DNA of 64,000 nucleotides, from contig WBMV01003298.1 of assembly GCA_013396655.1 (NCBI GenBank), positions 2,972,312-3,036,311 on the forward strand, written 5' to 3'. This DNA comes from Campylorhamphus procurvoides. Its lineage: Eukaryota > Chordata > Aves > Passeriformes > Dendrocolaptidae. A program made the position numbers and the translations under genes. The notes beneath the pieces were generated by a model that was given only the letters and a program-made list of their open reading frames with translations, searched no databases and was not told where the DNA came from. Below, in pieces: positions 46,631 to 61,600 of this stretch; the stretch's first letter is position 1; every line of letters begins with the position of its first letter.

Positions 46631-49600
46631 TGTGTTCTTTACTGTGTTACTGAAGAGGGTGAGTTTCTTGTGGATGTGACTCAGTTCTTTATTGCCTTAG
46701 AGTGGCTCAGCTTCCTTCCTTTTCAATGTGAAATAATTTTAAATCGTGAAAAACTCTGGCTTGCAAAAACATTTTGGAGGAATTAAGACAAAGTGCTGTA
46801 TTAGAGATGTAATCAATTTTAATTAATTGTTGGTAGCCTCTCTTGCCTGTTTGTATTACTATTTCCTGATTCTGTTTCTTTTTGGTATCTCCAAGGGCAA
46901 AGAGAGGAGGTTCTATTTTCTGCATCACAGCTAGAGACTGAACCTGATGGGGTCAGTGACTCCTTGATAACTTTTGGCCCTTCACTTCTCTCTGATTTTC
47001 AGGAGCTGAAAGTGTTTGCAATGGGTAACTCTTTCCTTACTACATCCCATGGTCTCTGTGCCTTTGGAGTTGGCTGCCTCTGTGCATTGGTCACAGGTAA
47101 CACCCCAAGTTCTGCAGTGTGGCAAACACCACGAGAGGGGTTGTGTTTAAAACAGCATTCAGATGCAGGTTCTTCAGATGGTTTTCTTTAACAAAATTAC
47201 TGAAAACAGCACCTTCCCTCAGGAACATAATTACCTTGCAGACAGAAATGTTTGGTCTTTGATAGCCCCCACTAGAAGCTACACGTGTTTGAGTCGCTGT
47301 AGAAAATGTTAGCATTTCTCTTCCTCACTGACAGTAAGATCACAGGTTGCAAGGGGAAGGAGTCATTTACACTTGGAGTCAGACAAAGTGCAAATTTTAA
47401 TTAAGAGTGGTCAGGTTGGGTACTTGTCTGGGTGTTTGAAACGGCCCTGCTGGGAGGAGGCACGGGAACGTAGGGGGATGTTGCCTTGACTTCCTAAAAT
47501 TTGTTTTTCCCACAGAGCTGATGGGCAGGACTTGCCTTAAGAGCTGCCATCTCTGGGACCTCCAGGAAGAGTTGTGCTTGGAGCCTGTGGGAGCAGGTGG
47601 TGGACAAAGCTACTTTCAGTAAGTTTCCTTCTGCTTGTGGCCTCCCAAGCCGTTCCTACCAGGCAACTTCACGTTTTCCTTTTGCTGCTACCCCATTTCC
47701 CCCCTTTATTCTAGACCTTTGCTGGCTGCTGTGTTGAATTATTTCCATGTCTGTGTTGCTTTCCCTCCCGTGCTGTTCACTCAAGGTGATGCTATCTCGT
47801 TGGGTGCAGCATCTTTATTTTCTGTCATCTTTGTGGGTTTTTTTCTCATGGTAAGTTTGTACTCCTTTCTCCAAAGCGTTTGGCCTTTGTAAGGCTGTTT
47901 TAAGTGATGTTTCTTGTAGCTTTTCAGCATATCGCAATTTAAGATGATGGATAGTATCATAATGAGCTAAAAATTAACCTGTTTGTTTGTTCAGCTTAAT
48001 CTGAGCACACTGAACTTGGGAGGAGTTGTTTCTGGCATATGTCACCTGTATTTACAAGTGTACCATGGCAGATCCAGTTTAAATCCCATGTGACCGGAGG
48101 CAGGTCAAAACATCAAAAAATCAAATTGTGGAAAAAAGTAAAAGGAGAGAGCAGAGGGACACATCAATATATTGCATTCTTTGAAGGAAATTGGCTATTT
48201 CATGAGAGAAGAATGGGCATGAGCAGAGCTGGGGTTTTATTATGTTCTTTCAGGCTCTTGGAGCAGTAGGGGAGTCCTTTAGGCTGAAGTTTGTGGTGGT
48301 GCACGTGCTGCATGTTGAGAGCACTTAGAATACACAGGTTAAGGCTGAATCTTGATTGTAAGTCACATTAGAGCAAAGTTCTAGAAAGTGAAAAAAATAC
48401 AAATAAATCTAACATAGCAGGAATAGTCACAGACCTACAGAGAAGTGTCAGATGAATTCACTGAAACTTGGAAATAGCTTATTGTGTAAGTTAAAAGATG
48501 AATTTTTTTGCCATACTGGGTTGCAGGCCAGCAGAGTGCCATGTGTAATATGGTACATGCAATACAGACAGGCTGGGGATTTTGGCTTCAGCCTATCTAA
48601 TATAAGACACAGATACTTTGCAAGGAACAAAGAACAAAAGAGCTATGATGGGCAGTGGTTGAAAGTGTTCTTGCTTCTTGGTGTTATTTGGGAAGCAGGG
48701 ACCCAGCTCTCCCATTTCTAATGCCAGTCTCTCTTGTTCACAAAGTCTGGGGGAAACCTGCAGGTGGAAGGGTGACTAAAATAAATATATTAAAATATTA
48801 CACGAGTCATTCCTTACTGCTACTTTGCAATTTTAATTTTAATTAAAAATGTTTCCTCTTTATGTCGTTGGTATGAGAATACATATGCAATATATACAAT
48901 TTAGATATGGTTTAGGTATGCTAGCTGAAAGCTAGCATTGGGGTGATTTCAATTTTTATACAGAAGCTTTTAAAAGAGCATTAAGTTACGAGTTCATTTC
49001 TTTTAGCTGAATGTTTCTTCTGAGCTATGCTTTCTTTCAGCCTTGACTGATGTAAATCAATTTTCCCTTGCCTACACATTGCACATTGATAATTAGTAAC
49101 ACATGACTGTGGTGCACAGTTGGTGTCGAAGTTTGTGGTGTGCTCTGGTGTAAGGCTCATGTGGGAAAATACAAGTAAGCTAAATTCATGCGTACAGTGA
49201 GTTATTGTCAGTTTTAGACATCCCAGTTTCAAAAAGAAAGTCCTCATTTTACTCATTAAGATGTGCAAAACCCAATAATTGCTAATAATTCCATTGATAC
49301 CTTGGCTGATGGCTCTTCACTGTGAGCAGTAAACTGCAGACTAGTTTTGAAAGGTGTCTGCCAGGCAGGTAGGACCCAAGGTGACACATTATTGTATGAC
49401 TTGCAGTTTTGGCTCGTTCCCCCAGCTGTTTAGGTCCTTCTGCCAGCTCCTGTCAGGAGAGTGCTGGCACTGCTGCTGGGGCAGCTGCCTCTGGCAGTGG
49501 AGGCAGCTTTCTGCATTCTCCTGGCTGACCTGGCTCTTGCCTCCTCCTGCAGGCTCCTTTCACAGTACCTTAAAACCTCCAGAAAAAGGACATGGAGCAG

Positions 49601-52600
49601 GATAGGGCGGTGTAGCAGAGGTTCAGGACAGCCCCAGTCCTGCAGCAGAGCTGTCAGCGTTCTCATGACACAGCACTGCAGTGAGAACAGCAGTTTGGGT
49701 TACCTGTCTTTGGCCCAGGTAGCCTTGTGTAGTCAGCTCAGGAGCTGAACTGTTTCTGCTCAGGGGATATGATGGTTTAAATCTTCTTTATCTCTTCTGC
49801 TGCTCCCACTCCTTGCTTCTGAACTTCCAAGTCCATAAAGGATATTTTCTACAGCTTTCTTTTCTGTTAATCTCTTTCTTATTCTACACTTACAAAATCC
49901 CGATCCTCTTGGCAAATCACTTCTTTCTACTCTTGTCCTTTGCCTTTTTAGCTCTTTTTCCAAGAGGCTCTTCTTCATACTTTGGGAAATATTCCATAAT
50001 TGCTGATATCATATAAGTAAGTGCAGTTATTTATTCCTAATCATTTTTTCTTCAGGTGTAAAAAGTTTATCATCCAGTATCACTGCTGCAGGTAATACGA
50101 TTTTCTGTAGGAAATACTATTTGCGTATCATTAGAAAAATACAAATAGGCAAGAGTAGATAGCAAGTACTGCACATGTGGGGCTCAGCACTGTCTGGCAC
50201 ACAGGGATGTTGCTGGTGATGTGGAGAGGGATGGGAGCAGCATTAGCACACTTTGACCAGAGTGAGCCTTGCTAACCCTTGAGAGGGCACAGGTTTGGCT
50301 TGTGGGTTGGCTGACCAATGTTAGGTGCGGTCAACACCCACACACAGCTGTGTGGGGCTCTCAGGACCTGGAGGTGGTAACAGATTTGTAAAGCAGCCAG
50401 TGTTTACCTCTGCTTTCAAAATGCTGCCGTGTTTGTATAAACACTCAGCTTTGGGTTTCTGTTGTTAGGGATGGACTCTGTCAGTGAGTGAGCTTTGCAA
50501 ACTTTTCCTGTCACTTCTGGGCTGTAAGTTGGTGGCTGGGACAGTCTCCCGCTGATCTCAGGCAGAGTCAAATGCTATCTGATAATCCTGTGACTAAACA
50601 GCAGTCTGCAGTGAGTTGTCTGAGCTCAGCAGAGGAGATCAGATCTTGGATTTCCTCTTCTGTGTTTCTGCTGGAGCAGTTTGATGTGCTGTGCCACCAC
50701 CAGACATGACAGGTGTAAGGACCGATCTCTGTCCCTGGTACTTCAGTTCAGACTGACCCTTCCAATTTGCAGGCAGTGTCAGTCTGTCAGCCAGACCTGT
50801 GTCCCTCCACTGCTGTCTGCCTGATTCATCAGCACCCTTGGGATGAGAAAAGGTAATTGCAAATTGGGCAGCATTTGAATTGGTCCAGTGCAGGGACATA
50901 TGAATTCCAAACATAACCTGAAGAATGGCTTCATGGCCTGAACAAAGGCTGATCCCAGGACTGGCCTGCAGGACTGAAACATTAAAAATAAAGCTTGCTG
51001 GTGGCTTGGAGGGTTTAGAGGCCAGACAGGCCAGACCTCGGCATTCCTGATCAGCACTGGGGGGGCCTCCATAGCCAAGTGCAAGAGGTTGTGTTTTTTT
51101 GTTTATAATGCAAAAAGAAATTAATGAAAACCAAGCTGTGGGGCTGTTTTCAGCTGTAGGAGAAACTTCTGCTCAGTGAGCAAAGGACTGTAGAGAGTCT
51201 TAATTCCAGAGGATTTGTCTCCCAGCTATGTTCCCAGTAACAGGCTTCCAGGTGGGAAGCAGCCTGGAGGTGCCACTGGGGCTCTGTGTGTGTGTTGCCC
51301 AGTTTCCTGGTGCCAAGTAGAGTTTGTGCCTGTGTGTGGGGTGAAGGCAGCCAGCAAAGGAAGTGGGATGGAGAGGAGGAGACAGCTGCAGCTATCCCAG
51401 AGTGTCGGTGTGGAGCTGCTGAATGGCAGCAGCCAGCAGGGGTGTTACTCTGGAGAGGGAGTGGGGATGGGAGAGATGAGGGTGCTCTCCTCTCCAGTGG
51501 AGGAGGTGGTTCCAGCAGAGAGGAAAGGACAGGGAGATGGAAGTGCTAGCTCAGAAAGCATCTGGGGATTATTGGGAAGTGCATCCTCCCTCACTGAAAA
51601 GCCTGTGTCTTGCTGTGGAAATCCCTGCATGGAGCTGCTGTAACCCTGCTACAGAACTGGGAGGATTACACATCTCTGCCCTGCACAGCAGGCACCTGTG
51701 ACACTCACAGCTGTGGCTGTCAGAAATGAGCAATCCCACAGGACTGACTGGAAATTAAAGTCACAGCCCTCTTGTTGTCTGAGACTGGGTTCTATCTGGA
51801 CTGTCTCCATCTGAAAGTATCCAAAATTCATGTGGATCATCTGGGGCATTGCACGGTTTGGGTAGTCCAAGTCAATTCAAAATTAAATACTATATTTTGA
51901 TCCTCTTTACAAACAAACCTTTTAAAATTTTTTTGGCAGAAACAACCTTTTTTGCCCTCATGGAAAATTCCTATTTTCTCAGCAACAGAATTCTCTTTCA
52001 GAAAATCTCCCCTATGGAAAATTTCCAGTGAGCTCCATTTCTAAACCTTGATGCCAGAAAACATCTAGCAGGCATTAGCAGAGGGTGACTCAGGGTGTAA
52101 TGTATCATTTAATTCTGACTAGGGCAACAGCCACATGAATTTGAGAACACGAGCAGACTCTCAGCATCTCTAATTCAATATGCAGTGGGCAATCCACCAA
52201 AAACATGCAGAACAAGTAAAAAGTGTTATAATGACTTTTCAGTTTTGAAAGCTCAGTTCTACCCTGAGAAAGAAACTGGGGAAATGTCATCAGATGCACC
52301 ATATCTGCTTCTTACTGACTTCCAAACCCAATGTGTTAGCATTACAAGCAAATGCTTTTATTCTTTATGTTTTTAGCAGGTAGTTTCACGAACAGCCAGT
52401 CTGAAAGTAAGAGCTTTCCTCCTCTTAGAAGCTGCAGAGAAAATGACCCAGCATTTTGGAGATTTGAAGTTTGTTCTGTTGATGCACAGGAAATAGTCGT
52501 CTCCAGTCCTTCTCCAACAGCTCTGCTGCTGCTTTCCTACTCAGAAGGGAGACCAGCTGACTGAGAAAGTACCTTTCCTTTCAGCAGAAAAAGGATTTGG

Positions 52601-55600
52601 GATACAAGCCTTTCTCAGAAGGTAATTTAAAGCCTGTTCATGGAAGCATTGCCCAATTTAGCACACATCCTGTGGAAAAAGGCAGGCTTCTGGACAGAAA
52701 CAGGGCTTTGCAGTGCAATGCAACACTACATTAGCAAAAGATGGAGAAGGGCAGGTGAAGTGATCCAAGATGTGCCAACACTTAAGTGTCCTTCCACAGT
52801 GTGTTGTTTTCATATGGACTGTGCAGGTTCATGTTTTAGGACAGAGGTCAGAGACTATGACCAAGTATCTCAAACTTTGTGTCCTAAACATTAAGTTCAG
52901 TATACATTAAGCCTTCCCAGACACTGGAGTACTTTTCCCTCTCTATCTTCAGTGTGAACTGCTGGCTTGCCTGCCCACCTTTGCTAAGCTCTGCTTCAGG
53001 TTTGGGTACGTGAGGTCATGGGGCAGTACTTGGTCAGTAGCAGCAGCCCATCAGAGCTCCCTCAGCACATCTTAGGGGCAGACCTTCTGTTGTGAAACCT
53101 ATGTGGATGCAAGCTTGCTTAAATCATTGCTTGGAGCCTGAGCACAGTCACTGTTCTTTACAGAGTCACTGTAAAGCACCAGCACCACTCACTGAAGGTT
53201 CCAGTGGCACAGGAGATGGTATGGGATGAACAAATGGATTACTGCTGTTCCGTAAGAAGAACTTCTTCCAGACACACATAGAGAGGCTCTCTAAAGACAA
53301 AACTGCAATAAATATCCAGCCACAGGCCCATCAACATAAATTGTTGTCAAAGGCAATGAAAAGGCATTTTATTTATTCATCAGTAAGGAAGGACAGGTTT
53401 CCTCTGCCCAAAGGCAGCTGTGAATTTTTGGAGGGCATTATTTTTTTTACGGCTGAACCATCAGCAATTTAAAGATGTTAATTTTTTACATCTCTAAGAA
53501 TATTTGTTGCTTTTGAACTAAATTTGTTTTGGTTTTGAATCTTCAGATTTGTTGACTTTCATCTGCAGTCTTAGGAATTCAGTGCAAGATGGGCATTAAC
53601 CAAATGTCCTTACCAGTGTACTTGATCCTGACTTGTGCATGTCTTTGATGCTGTTTGCCTCAGAGCCTTCTATTCAAGGCAAGACTTGAATTTTTAATGT
53701 AAAAGAGAAGCAGGAACAAAAAAAATCCTTTTGGAATAAGAAAGAACTACTGAAAAACCTCTTTCATGTCCTCTATGCATTATAAAAAGGGGAGAAAGGA
53801 AGTAGTCCAAAGGTTCTTTGCCTCCTTCCTTTGAAGGTCTCCTTTCATGATTTGTTCAAGCAATTCTATCCTGGGTTTTTGGTTTTTCTTCAGCGTGAGC
53901 CTTCCCACAAAGAAACAGATGAATAACGTTTCTCTTGTTTGTCATTATATAAAATAAGAAGCTTTACATTACTGCCTTTCAGCTGCCATCTTGAGCTACT
54001 CTTTGCACTTTGAAACAACAGACAAAATCCTACTGGCTTTTCTTGTTGTTGCAATCTTGGTTTCGAGAGGGATGAAAATGGAAGTCAAAATGGGATGACA
54101 GCATTTAGGACTCATTTAGTTTCTCAGAGTTACAAGTTAGAAACATTCAGCATTTCACTGCTCCTGCAGGCAAGACCAGCCAGATGCTTCAGGAAGGAGG
54201 TTTTGTTTCTGCCCAGTTGCAGCCTCATAATGGCTAGATTTCCACCTGAGCTGCTGTTGGCAGTTCTGCAATGTTCACTTAGCCTGTTATCTTTTCTAAA
54301 TACATAAATATGAATTTAAAAGTGAAAAAGGTAGAAAGTAATAGGGAGCTAAGTCATGCAGGGTGACAGGCAAGCTCCAAGTGTTCCTTGTTAATCTTGT
54401 ATCTTTACACTGAGTGCAGTATTGCATAATGTCACAAGTGCTGAATATTTTCTCTAACATAGTGATGCATTTTAATTAAATTCACTGCTTAAAGTGCAGT
54501 TATTCATTGAAGGTACCCAGTTGTCCTGAAAGGCATGCTGACCTTGGATATTCAATCCTCTGAAAAGATCTGTTAGGGATATGAACTAGAAAAACAGAAT
54601 TTCATATAATTCACAGGCAAGAAACCACGGAGAGTTTCTTGAGCAGCTGGCTGCATCCATGTGTGCTCTTCACCTCGGGGAGCTCATCTGACAGTTTCAG
54701 AGTGACACTTCCCTGTCTCCTATCAGCAGTCAAGGCGTGAATGTCCTTTGGTTTCTCTCTCTGAGAATCTGAACTCTGGCATTTGCAGCTGGGGCTGAGC
54801 CTCAGCGCCCCAGGCAGGTCCATCCTCTCCTTAGGCCAGAGCCCTTGGGTGCTCCTGGGCAGTGTCTCACCTCTGAAGGGTGTTTGCATGGTGGGAACAA
54901 GCAGATACAAAAGGTCTGCAAAATTCAAGCTGCGTTTATCCACAACAAAGAATGTACAGTTCTCGGCTAACAATAAAACATTTATTCATCTCCACGCTCT
55001 TATTTTTTGTTTTCCACTGCTCAAGTGCTCTCTGTGTTGAGGCTGAATCTTTCAGGACCCAGTAGCCCTTTGCCAGCAGATGTCTTCTTCCCTGGAACAG
55101 AGAGGCCTTGTTTTCTCCTCAGATCTTTTGCCCTTGTCTAGTCTCAGTGTGAAATATCCTTTGCTGTAGAAACGTGTTTCTTATTTCATCTGCTCAAGGC
55201 TCCTTTCCCTCTGAAATTTGTTTTTTCTTTTGTCTTCTCACATCTAGCACTACTAGTTTGATCTTGTTTTCTTTTGCTGGTGTTAGCCCATCATCAGTCA
55301 GTGAGAGACAGACAAGAAAACTGGCTTTTTCAGGAAGACAGTTATTCTTTTGTTCTCAAGAATGACAAAGGGCTTGGCTTTTAATGGTCTTTGCTCAACC
55401 TGGTGGTGGATAAGCAGACACCGTGGCCTGGTGTCTCAGCCCAACAAACATGAGGCATCAGGGAGTGAAAGATGTTCGAACCATAAGAAACATTTAGGTC
55501 TCAAGCAAATAAAATTGATTCAAGAGGTTTCCCTACCTACTGAAAATGTCTATGAAGCAATAACAGCTCACTCTACTTCAAAAATTTAAACTTCAACCCA

Positions 55601-58600
55601 GATTCTGCTTGTGCATCAGTGACGGTAAAGGCGTTTTGGTTTCATCAAGATAAGGTAATCTCCTACTATCTAGGAAATGGTGATCAAAGAAAGGCTGTTT
55701 TCGGGGGTTGCAAGTATCTGCTGGTAAGTAAAGTAAATGATGTTTAAAGGTCAGAGTGTGCTGTTGATAAGAGATGCACTGAAAGGGCAAAAGAACCACA
55801 GAGGACTTCCTGTGTCATTACAGCAGGTGCTGTATGATGTTGAGAGAATAGCTGAACAAAGCAAACCACAAGGATGACAGGATATTTAAAGCAAAATGGG
55901 GAAATAATGAGTCATCCCAATTTATCGAAGTGGAGGGAAAGAGATTTCTGTCTCAGTTAATTTCTCTATGGGATATAAAGACAATCTTTAACAAAGGAGG
56001 GGAAGAAACCAAATTCCATTTAATTTCCTTTAGCCCAAGCAACCAAGATCCCTTTAGACTATGGAAGTTACCAATTATGTAAGGCTGTTACCAAAAAAGC
56101 AGTGTTTTCCAGAAGCCTGAGGTTTAATCTCTCTCTGTAATCAAATATGTTGCTTGGTTGTAAACAAACACATCTGCACTGCTGAGTGTTTCTCGGGTAG
56201 CTGAGTGAAGCAGCCTTAGTGAACCCCTGTGGCTGAGGGCATGTCCTGAGCTCTGCAGTGCTGTGTGAGGACACCTGCACCCTCAGGGTTACATCAGCAG
56301 CACAGTGGCCTCGTGCTGCTCTCCTGCTCTGCACAGCTCATGGGGCAGGGCAGGCCTGGACTGCTCTGCTGTGCCCTGCTCTGAACCTGCTTGCAAGGCC
56401 TTAGGCACAGAGAAAGCACGGGGTTATTTGGGATAGATCATCCCCGTGCAATAGGTAATGTATTCACTTGAGAATGTGCTTTCATGGACTTGCTGTTCCT
56501 TATTGAAGGTGTGAGTTCCCAAAAGGAATGCTTTTTTGGGGGAAGACTATGCCAACACATTTTCTAAGTCATTCTTCGTGTTTTGTGTGGTTTTATGCTT
56601 CAGACCCTTTGGTATGTTATGTTAAGTGACCTTTTGACCTCTTTGACTTCTTTTTCCAAAGCACTTTGGGCAAGTTCTGTTGCTACTTAACTACTCTGGT
56701 AGTAAATCAGGTTACACATGGTGGATGCCTCAGGTGCCCAGCTCTTCCACAGGGGATGCTCTCTGAAATGATCCTTCTTAACAAGGCAGGCTGATGCTGT
56801 GAGGAAAGCTCACTCCTCATGGAGACTGTCCATATGGTCTGTTGCTGCCCGTCTGTTGGTAGGAAAATGAACTCATCTTGCAAGGAATGGAAGTCTGATA
56901 ATGTGCACAGTGTGAGGCTGTGTGTAGGGATAGGTTCATGTTGACATCATTAGTGCTTGGTCACCTAGGTGATGGAGCCTGCTGCTATAGTAACCTGCAG
57001 GCTACATTGCTCATCAAAGATGAATTTTAACAAAAAGGATTGTTTTAAGGTGTTGGTGCCCTGTCTGTTGCCCTTATATAATTTTTACAGGTGTTGTAAA
57101 ATGAGACTTCGGAGTACAGGTTTTATTCCTGAATTTTTTCTTGGAATTGTGTCCTGGAAAAAACATGGTGTTTATGCTCAAACATTGAACTTAGAGATTT
57201 TTGAAGAAAAGTAATGCTATTGCTTATCATCTTCTGAACTCTTGCCCCTTAGGATCATCCCTCACTATGGAAGATGATATTTTAACATGTGTCCAGAGGA
57301 GTTTGAGCCAACTCTATAAATTTTTAGGCATCCACATGGACTTCTCATATACATGTGCCATCATGCATACCTGCAGCCATGTGCTGTTCCAGGGTCATGT
57401 CTGGAACATGGATATTCTGTGTATGGCTTGTGCTAGATCTTGGGGCACTGTAACGTTTCTTTCTTGACCCAGAAGAGAAGCAGTTTTAGCAGGTGTGGTG
57501 TTTTCAGCTCATGAATAGTGTAGTGTGTTCATCCAGGGATGCAACCTTTATATGCTGCTGGGTAAGAGATTTTCATGGCTTCATACAGCAGCGTGTTGTG
57601 GTGTGTCTGACTGAGATCTGTGGAAGATGACTCAGAAGTCACGAGGGCACAGAGTGGGAGATAACTCATGAGACTACAGACTTTTCTCTTTAAGGATGAT
57701 AGAAAAGTTGCCCGTGTTTTCAGGAGCCCCACATTTATGTACCATCCATTACCCACAATGTGTTATCTCTTCCACTTGAATATAGATGATGGGAGATATT
57801 TTTTTTATCCTAAATGGTAGCACTTAATGCAAGAGATTTTTATATTCCTTGTGGCAGAGCAGGATGGGACAAAGGGAATATGTCCTGATGACTTGTGGAG
57901 GGACAAAATGTGTATCCTTCGCAATCTGACCTGGCTGAATAGACTTTCTGCTTTTTGGAAATCTTTACCTAGGAGGAAAGAAAATCTGGAAGAACACTAA
58001 TGAAATCAAACCCAGACAGAAAAGGAGAAAGGGGTGAGAAGAGATTCAGGCTCTTTCTTGCTCAGTCCTACAGCTGGTTAAGATGAAATCTCCATCTTGT
58101 AAGGATTATTAGTATTACTATGGTGTCCTATGATACTTCATTCCTCTTGGGTTCAAGATAATGGTAGTTCTCTGAGCATGTAACATAAAATCCTGAGATG
58201 TTCATTAAGATCTGCTAATTAAATGAGACAGCAGACTCATTTAGAGGATGTGGGTGTCACGGAACATCACAGCTATTATCTCTGAGCTTTAAAAGCAGTT
58301 CTTTAACAGTCAAACTCCTGGAAGGAAGTGACATTTTCTTTCCTCCTTCCCAGCCTAAAATCTGCTGGGGATCTGGTACTGGTGTTCAGTATCATGTTCC
58401 TTTCTCTTCAGTGTGTTCTGCACTTGCCAGAGAGCTTTTTATTCAGGCTGAGGTTGGTCACAAACACTGAAGAAGAGGATAAATAAGAAAAAGGTGGGGC
58501 TTTTGCTCACAGTAGGTTACTTGAATGATGGATCGGCATGAGCTGGTGAAAACTGCGGTCTGCTGGTGTAAGCTAATACACACCTCTTGAAACTGCCCAG

Positions 58601-61600
58601 CTCTGCTGTAGCTGACTAAAATGAGCATTGTGCTCAGAACTGTGACAGGCATGTTTTTTGGAGCCAGGCACCTGAAACCAGAGAAACTGGAGTCAGTGGT
58701 GCTTCAGTCCCAGCATCGGAGGCTGCTCCTGTGCTGCATCTCACTAAGTGACCTCACATGATGAGCCTGGTGGTTCAAACACTGCTTTGGCAGAGCTCAT
58801 GAAGAGGGAACTCTTGCTTGCACCTGCCCGAAAATAGTTTTTGCCAGGCCTAATGACTTTGAAATATTAGTCCTTATGGTGAGGGGGATATCAGCCAGCC
58901 TCCCCAAATCCCTTCCCACTCCTTTGGTTTGCAGGCCCCTGGCAAGAAGGAGAGCTTTGGTTTGGGGCTTTTCCACATCAGTTGGCCTCTTTCAATTTCA
59001 GACAAGCTGACTGTTTCAAGGTTGGTGCAGTTCTTGAATACAGACCTAGAAATGAGGTAGTGGAAAGGAAAGGTGCTTGGGGCTCTGTCCCTCCTTGGGA
59101 CTCTTGGGAAGCAGGGGAAGGAACTCTGGGGCACTGAGACCTCACCCCCCCTTTCTGCACTAACTGCTTAAATCTACTCCCCGCCTTTTATCTTAAACCA
59201 GCATCTCCTACATTCCCTTTCTCCTGCTTTTGAGCCTAATCTGTATTTTAACAGTTGCATTCATATGTAAAGCTATGGAATAGGGCACTTCTCACTTCCT
59301 AGGCTTTCTTGGCTTATAGGCTTGTATCCTGTTCTTTTCTCTCGTATTTTCCCAGCAACTCGGGCTAGTGCTTTCCCTCTTGGTCCCAACCCTTCCAGAA
59401 GTGGTACAAGTCAAAGTGTTTTGATTTATGGAACCGCTAACATGTTTCCAGGTAAACGGTGGATACTGCAATAGAAAAACTCCTTCTAAATAATAAAAAC
59501 TATAAACTGTACAACAGTCTTAGTAATTTTTGTTACCTCAGGTATGTTCCCTGCTTATCCTATGACATAAAAATTCATATTGGGTATTTAGGGTGCTGTC
59601 TCCACGCCACCTTTTCTCTTCTCTTTCTCACCATCTCACCTCCCTTTTCAGCACATCCTGTGAGATGGTTTTGGTGCCACAGCAGGCAACCAAATGTGAA
59701 CAAGCCCCCTGTTCTGGGTTACAGCAGTCCTGCCACCAGTGGTTAACTAAGCATTGTTCAGGTCAAATCCATTGTGTTTCACGTCTTTGCCTACCTTTTG
59801 AAATGTGAATACTTTTTAAAAATACTGACTGGAGGATGCTAATTGTTGGCCTTTTAGACACTAGAGTGTAAAAAGAGAGGTAACTGGGATGCCTGGAGCT
59901 TGCTCATTTCCAGGAGGGAGACTAACCCAGGATAATTTTGCCTATTAGGAGAAAATTACTCTCTTTTGTTATTTTTGAAGTACATAATGGTAATAGTTTT
60001 CCATTTACCCTCCTAGGTGGCTCAGGGCTTCCTGCTGCTGCCAAGCCATCAGGTTTTTTTCAAAGAAGTGAAAAGAGGCAACAAAAGATTCAATCAATAA
60101 TAGGTGTAGCAGGGATCGACAGGTTACCCCAGCTGGTGCAGCACGAACACCCAGGAGTGACAAGAAATTCAGCTGATTTCAGCTGCAGATGAAAGCTGTA
60201 ACTTTCCATGGAAACCATTGGATTGTTTCTCTGCCTTTGGCTACAGGTAATTGCTTGACTTCATGCAATTATGTGTGGCAATTAGAAGTAGATTGTACAA
60301 GGAATAGCAAAAACCATGAGTGCATCCTCTGCATTTGTGGTCTGTTCCCTTAAGAGTGATTAGGATTTTTTTTTTTAACTGGTGGGGTTTTTTTTTGGGT
60401 TGTATGAGGTTTGGGGTTTGTTTGTTTGTTTTGGATTTTTTTAGCCCAGCCTGTCACTTGCTTTCTAATCAGTTGATCAGGCATAAGAGGGGAAAATAAA
60501 AGTATACTTTCAGCACATTATGGAGTTCTGTTCTTTTTTTACAGCAAGCTGTCTAATATAAGCCCTTATTGGAACTGAAGTGGAAAAGCAAAATGATTTA
60601 AGGGCTCTAAAATTCACATTTCCTTCCAGTCTGATATAGTGAGGGACTATTAATACACCAGGCAGACCTCCGAAATAGAGGCAGCTCAATAAATGACAAA
60701 CACATTTTGGTTGGCTCAGAATATATTAAGGCAGTTATCTTGTGCTCTGTCTTTAATATTGTTTTTTTTATATAAAGTGCTTTTTTGAAAGGTGAGAAGT
60801 GGCAAGGTAAAGGACAGTTTAATAAAGGCTTATAAAGGTCCTGCTGATCCATTATTTGTGAAGTGCTATCGTGCTGCTGTACTTAATGAAAGATCAGTCA
60901 AGTAAATTGTTCCTGGGATTCAACTTAATTACATTCAAGAGATGGAAAGTTTGTTGTCAAAGACTTCCAAATATCAGATGGCTTTAAGGAAGTCAGTAAG
61001 GTGGCAGTTTTAAACAGAAACCTGCTGGCTTAAAAATAGAAAAGACAGTAGATTTGGGCGAGATGCTCTATAAGCAGCATGTCAGCTCTGCACTGCAGGG
61101 CAAGAGACACAGTTCTAAGCTGTGTTAGAGAGAAATGCTGAGTTCATTGTCAGTGTTTATCCTCTAAGCTCAGACTGAAGGGCCTATAGCTGGAGGAGAT
61201 TTCATATTGAAAAATTTTTTTAGTCTGAAACTCGGACTGTGATGACTAGGGTGATTTTTCTTAACGCTTGCAAAGCCATTTATCCAGCTATGTAATTGAA
61301 ATCCGGAGACGCCACAGAATGACATGGCTGTGACTGATACAGAATCTGGAAACGTTAAATAAGTAAAGGTGCTTAACAGTTTAGATCTTTAATAGTGACC
61401 CATTTTATAATTATTTGGATGTTTTCTATACTTGTTCGGGGTTCATTGTTACATTGAGAATAATTTGCCTTCCTTGTCAGTCTGCAATTTTTTTTCACTG
61501 TGCAATAAAAGTAATATTCCAGTATTCCAGCTATATTAAAATACTGCAAACTGGGAGATTGTTTGAGGCACTTGTGTACATTACCACTTATAAAGGAAAA

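Noticed and set aside
51215..51643. 142-codon ORF in downstream intergenic DNA
   Set aside because: Composition-driven, with overlapping frames on both strands and no recognisable domain or splice context.
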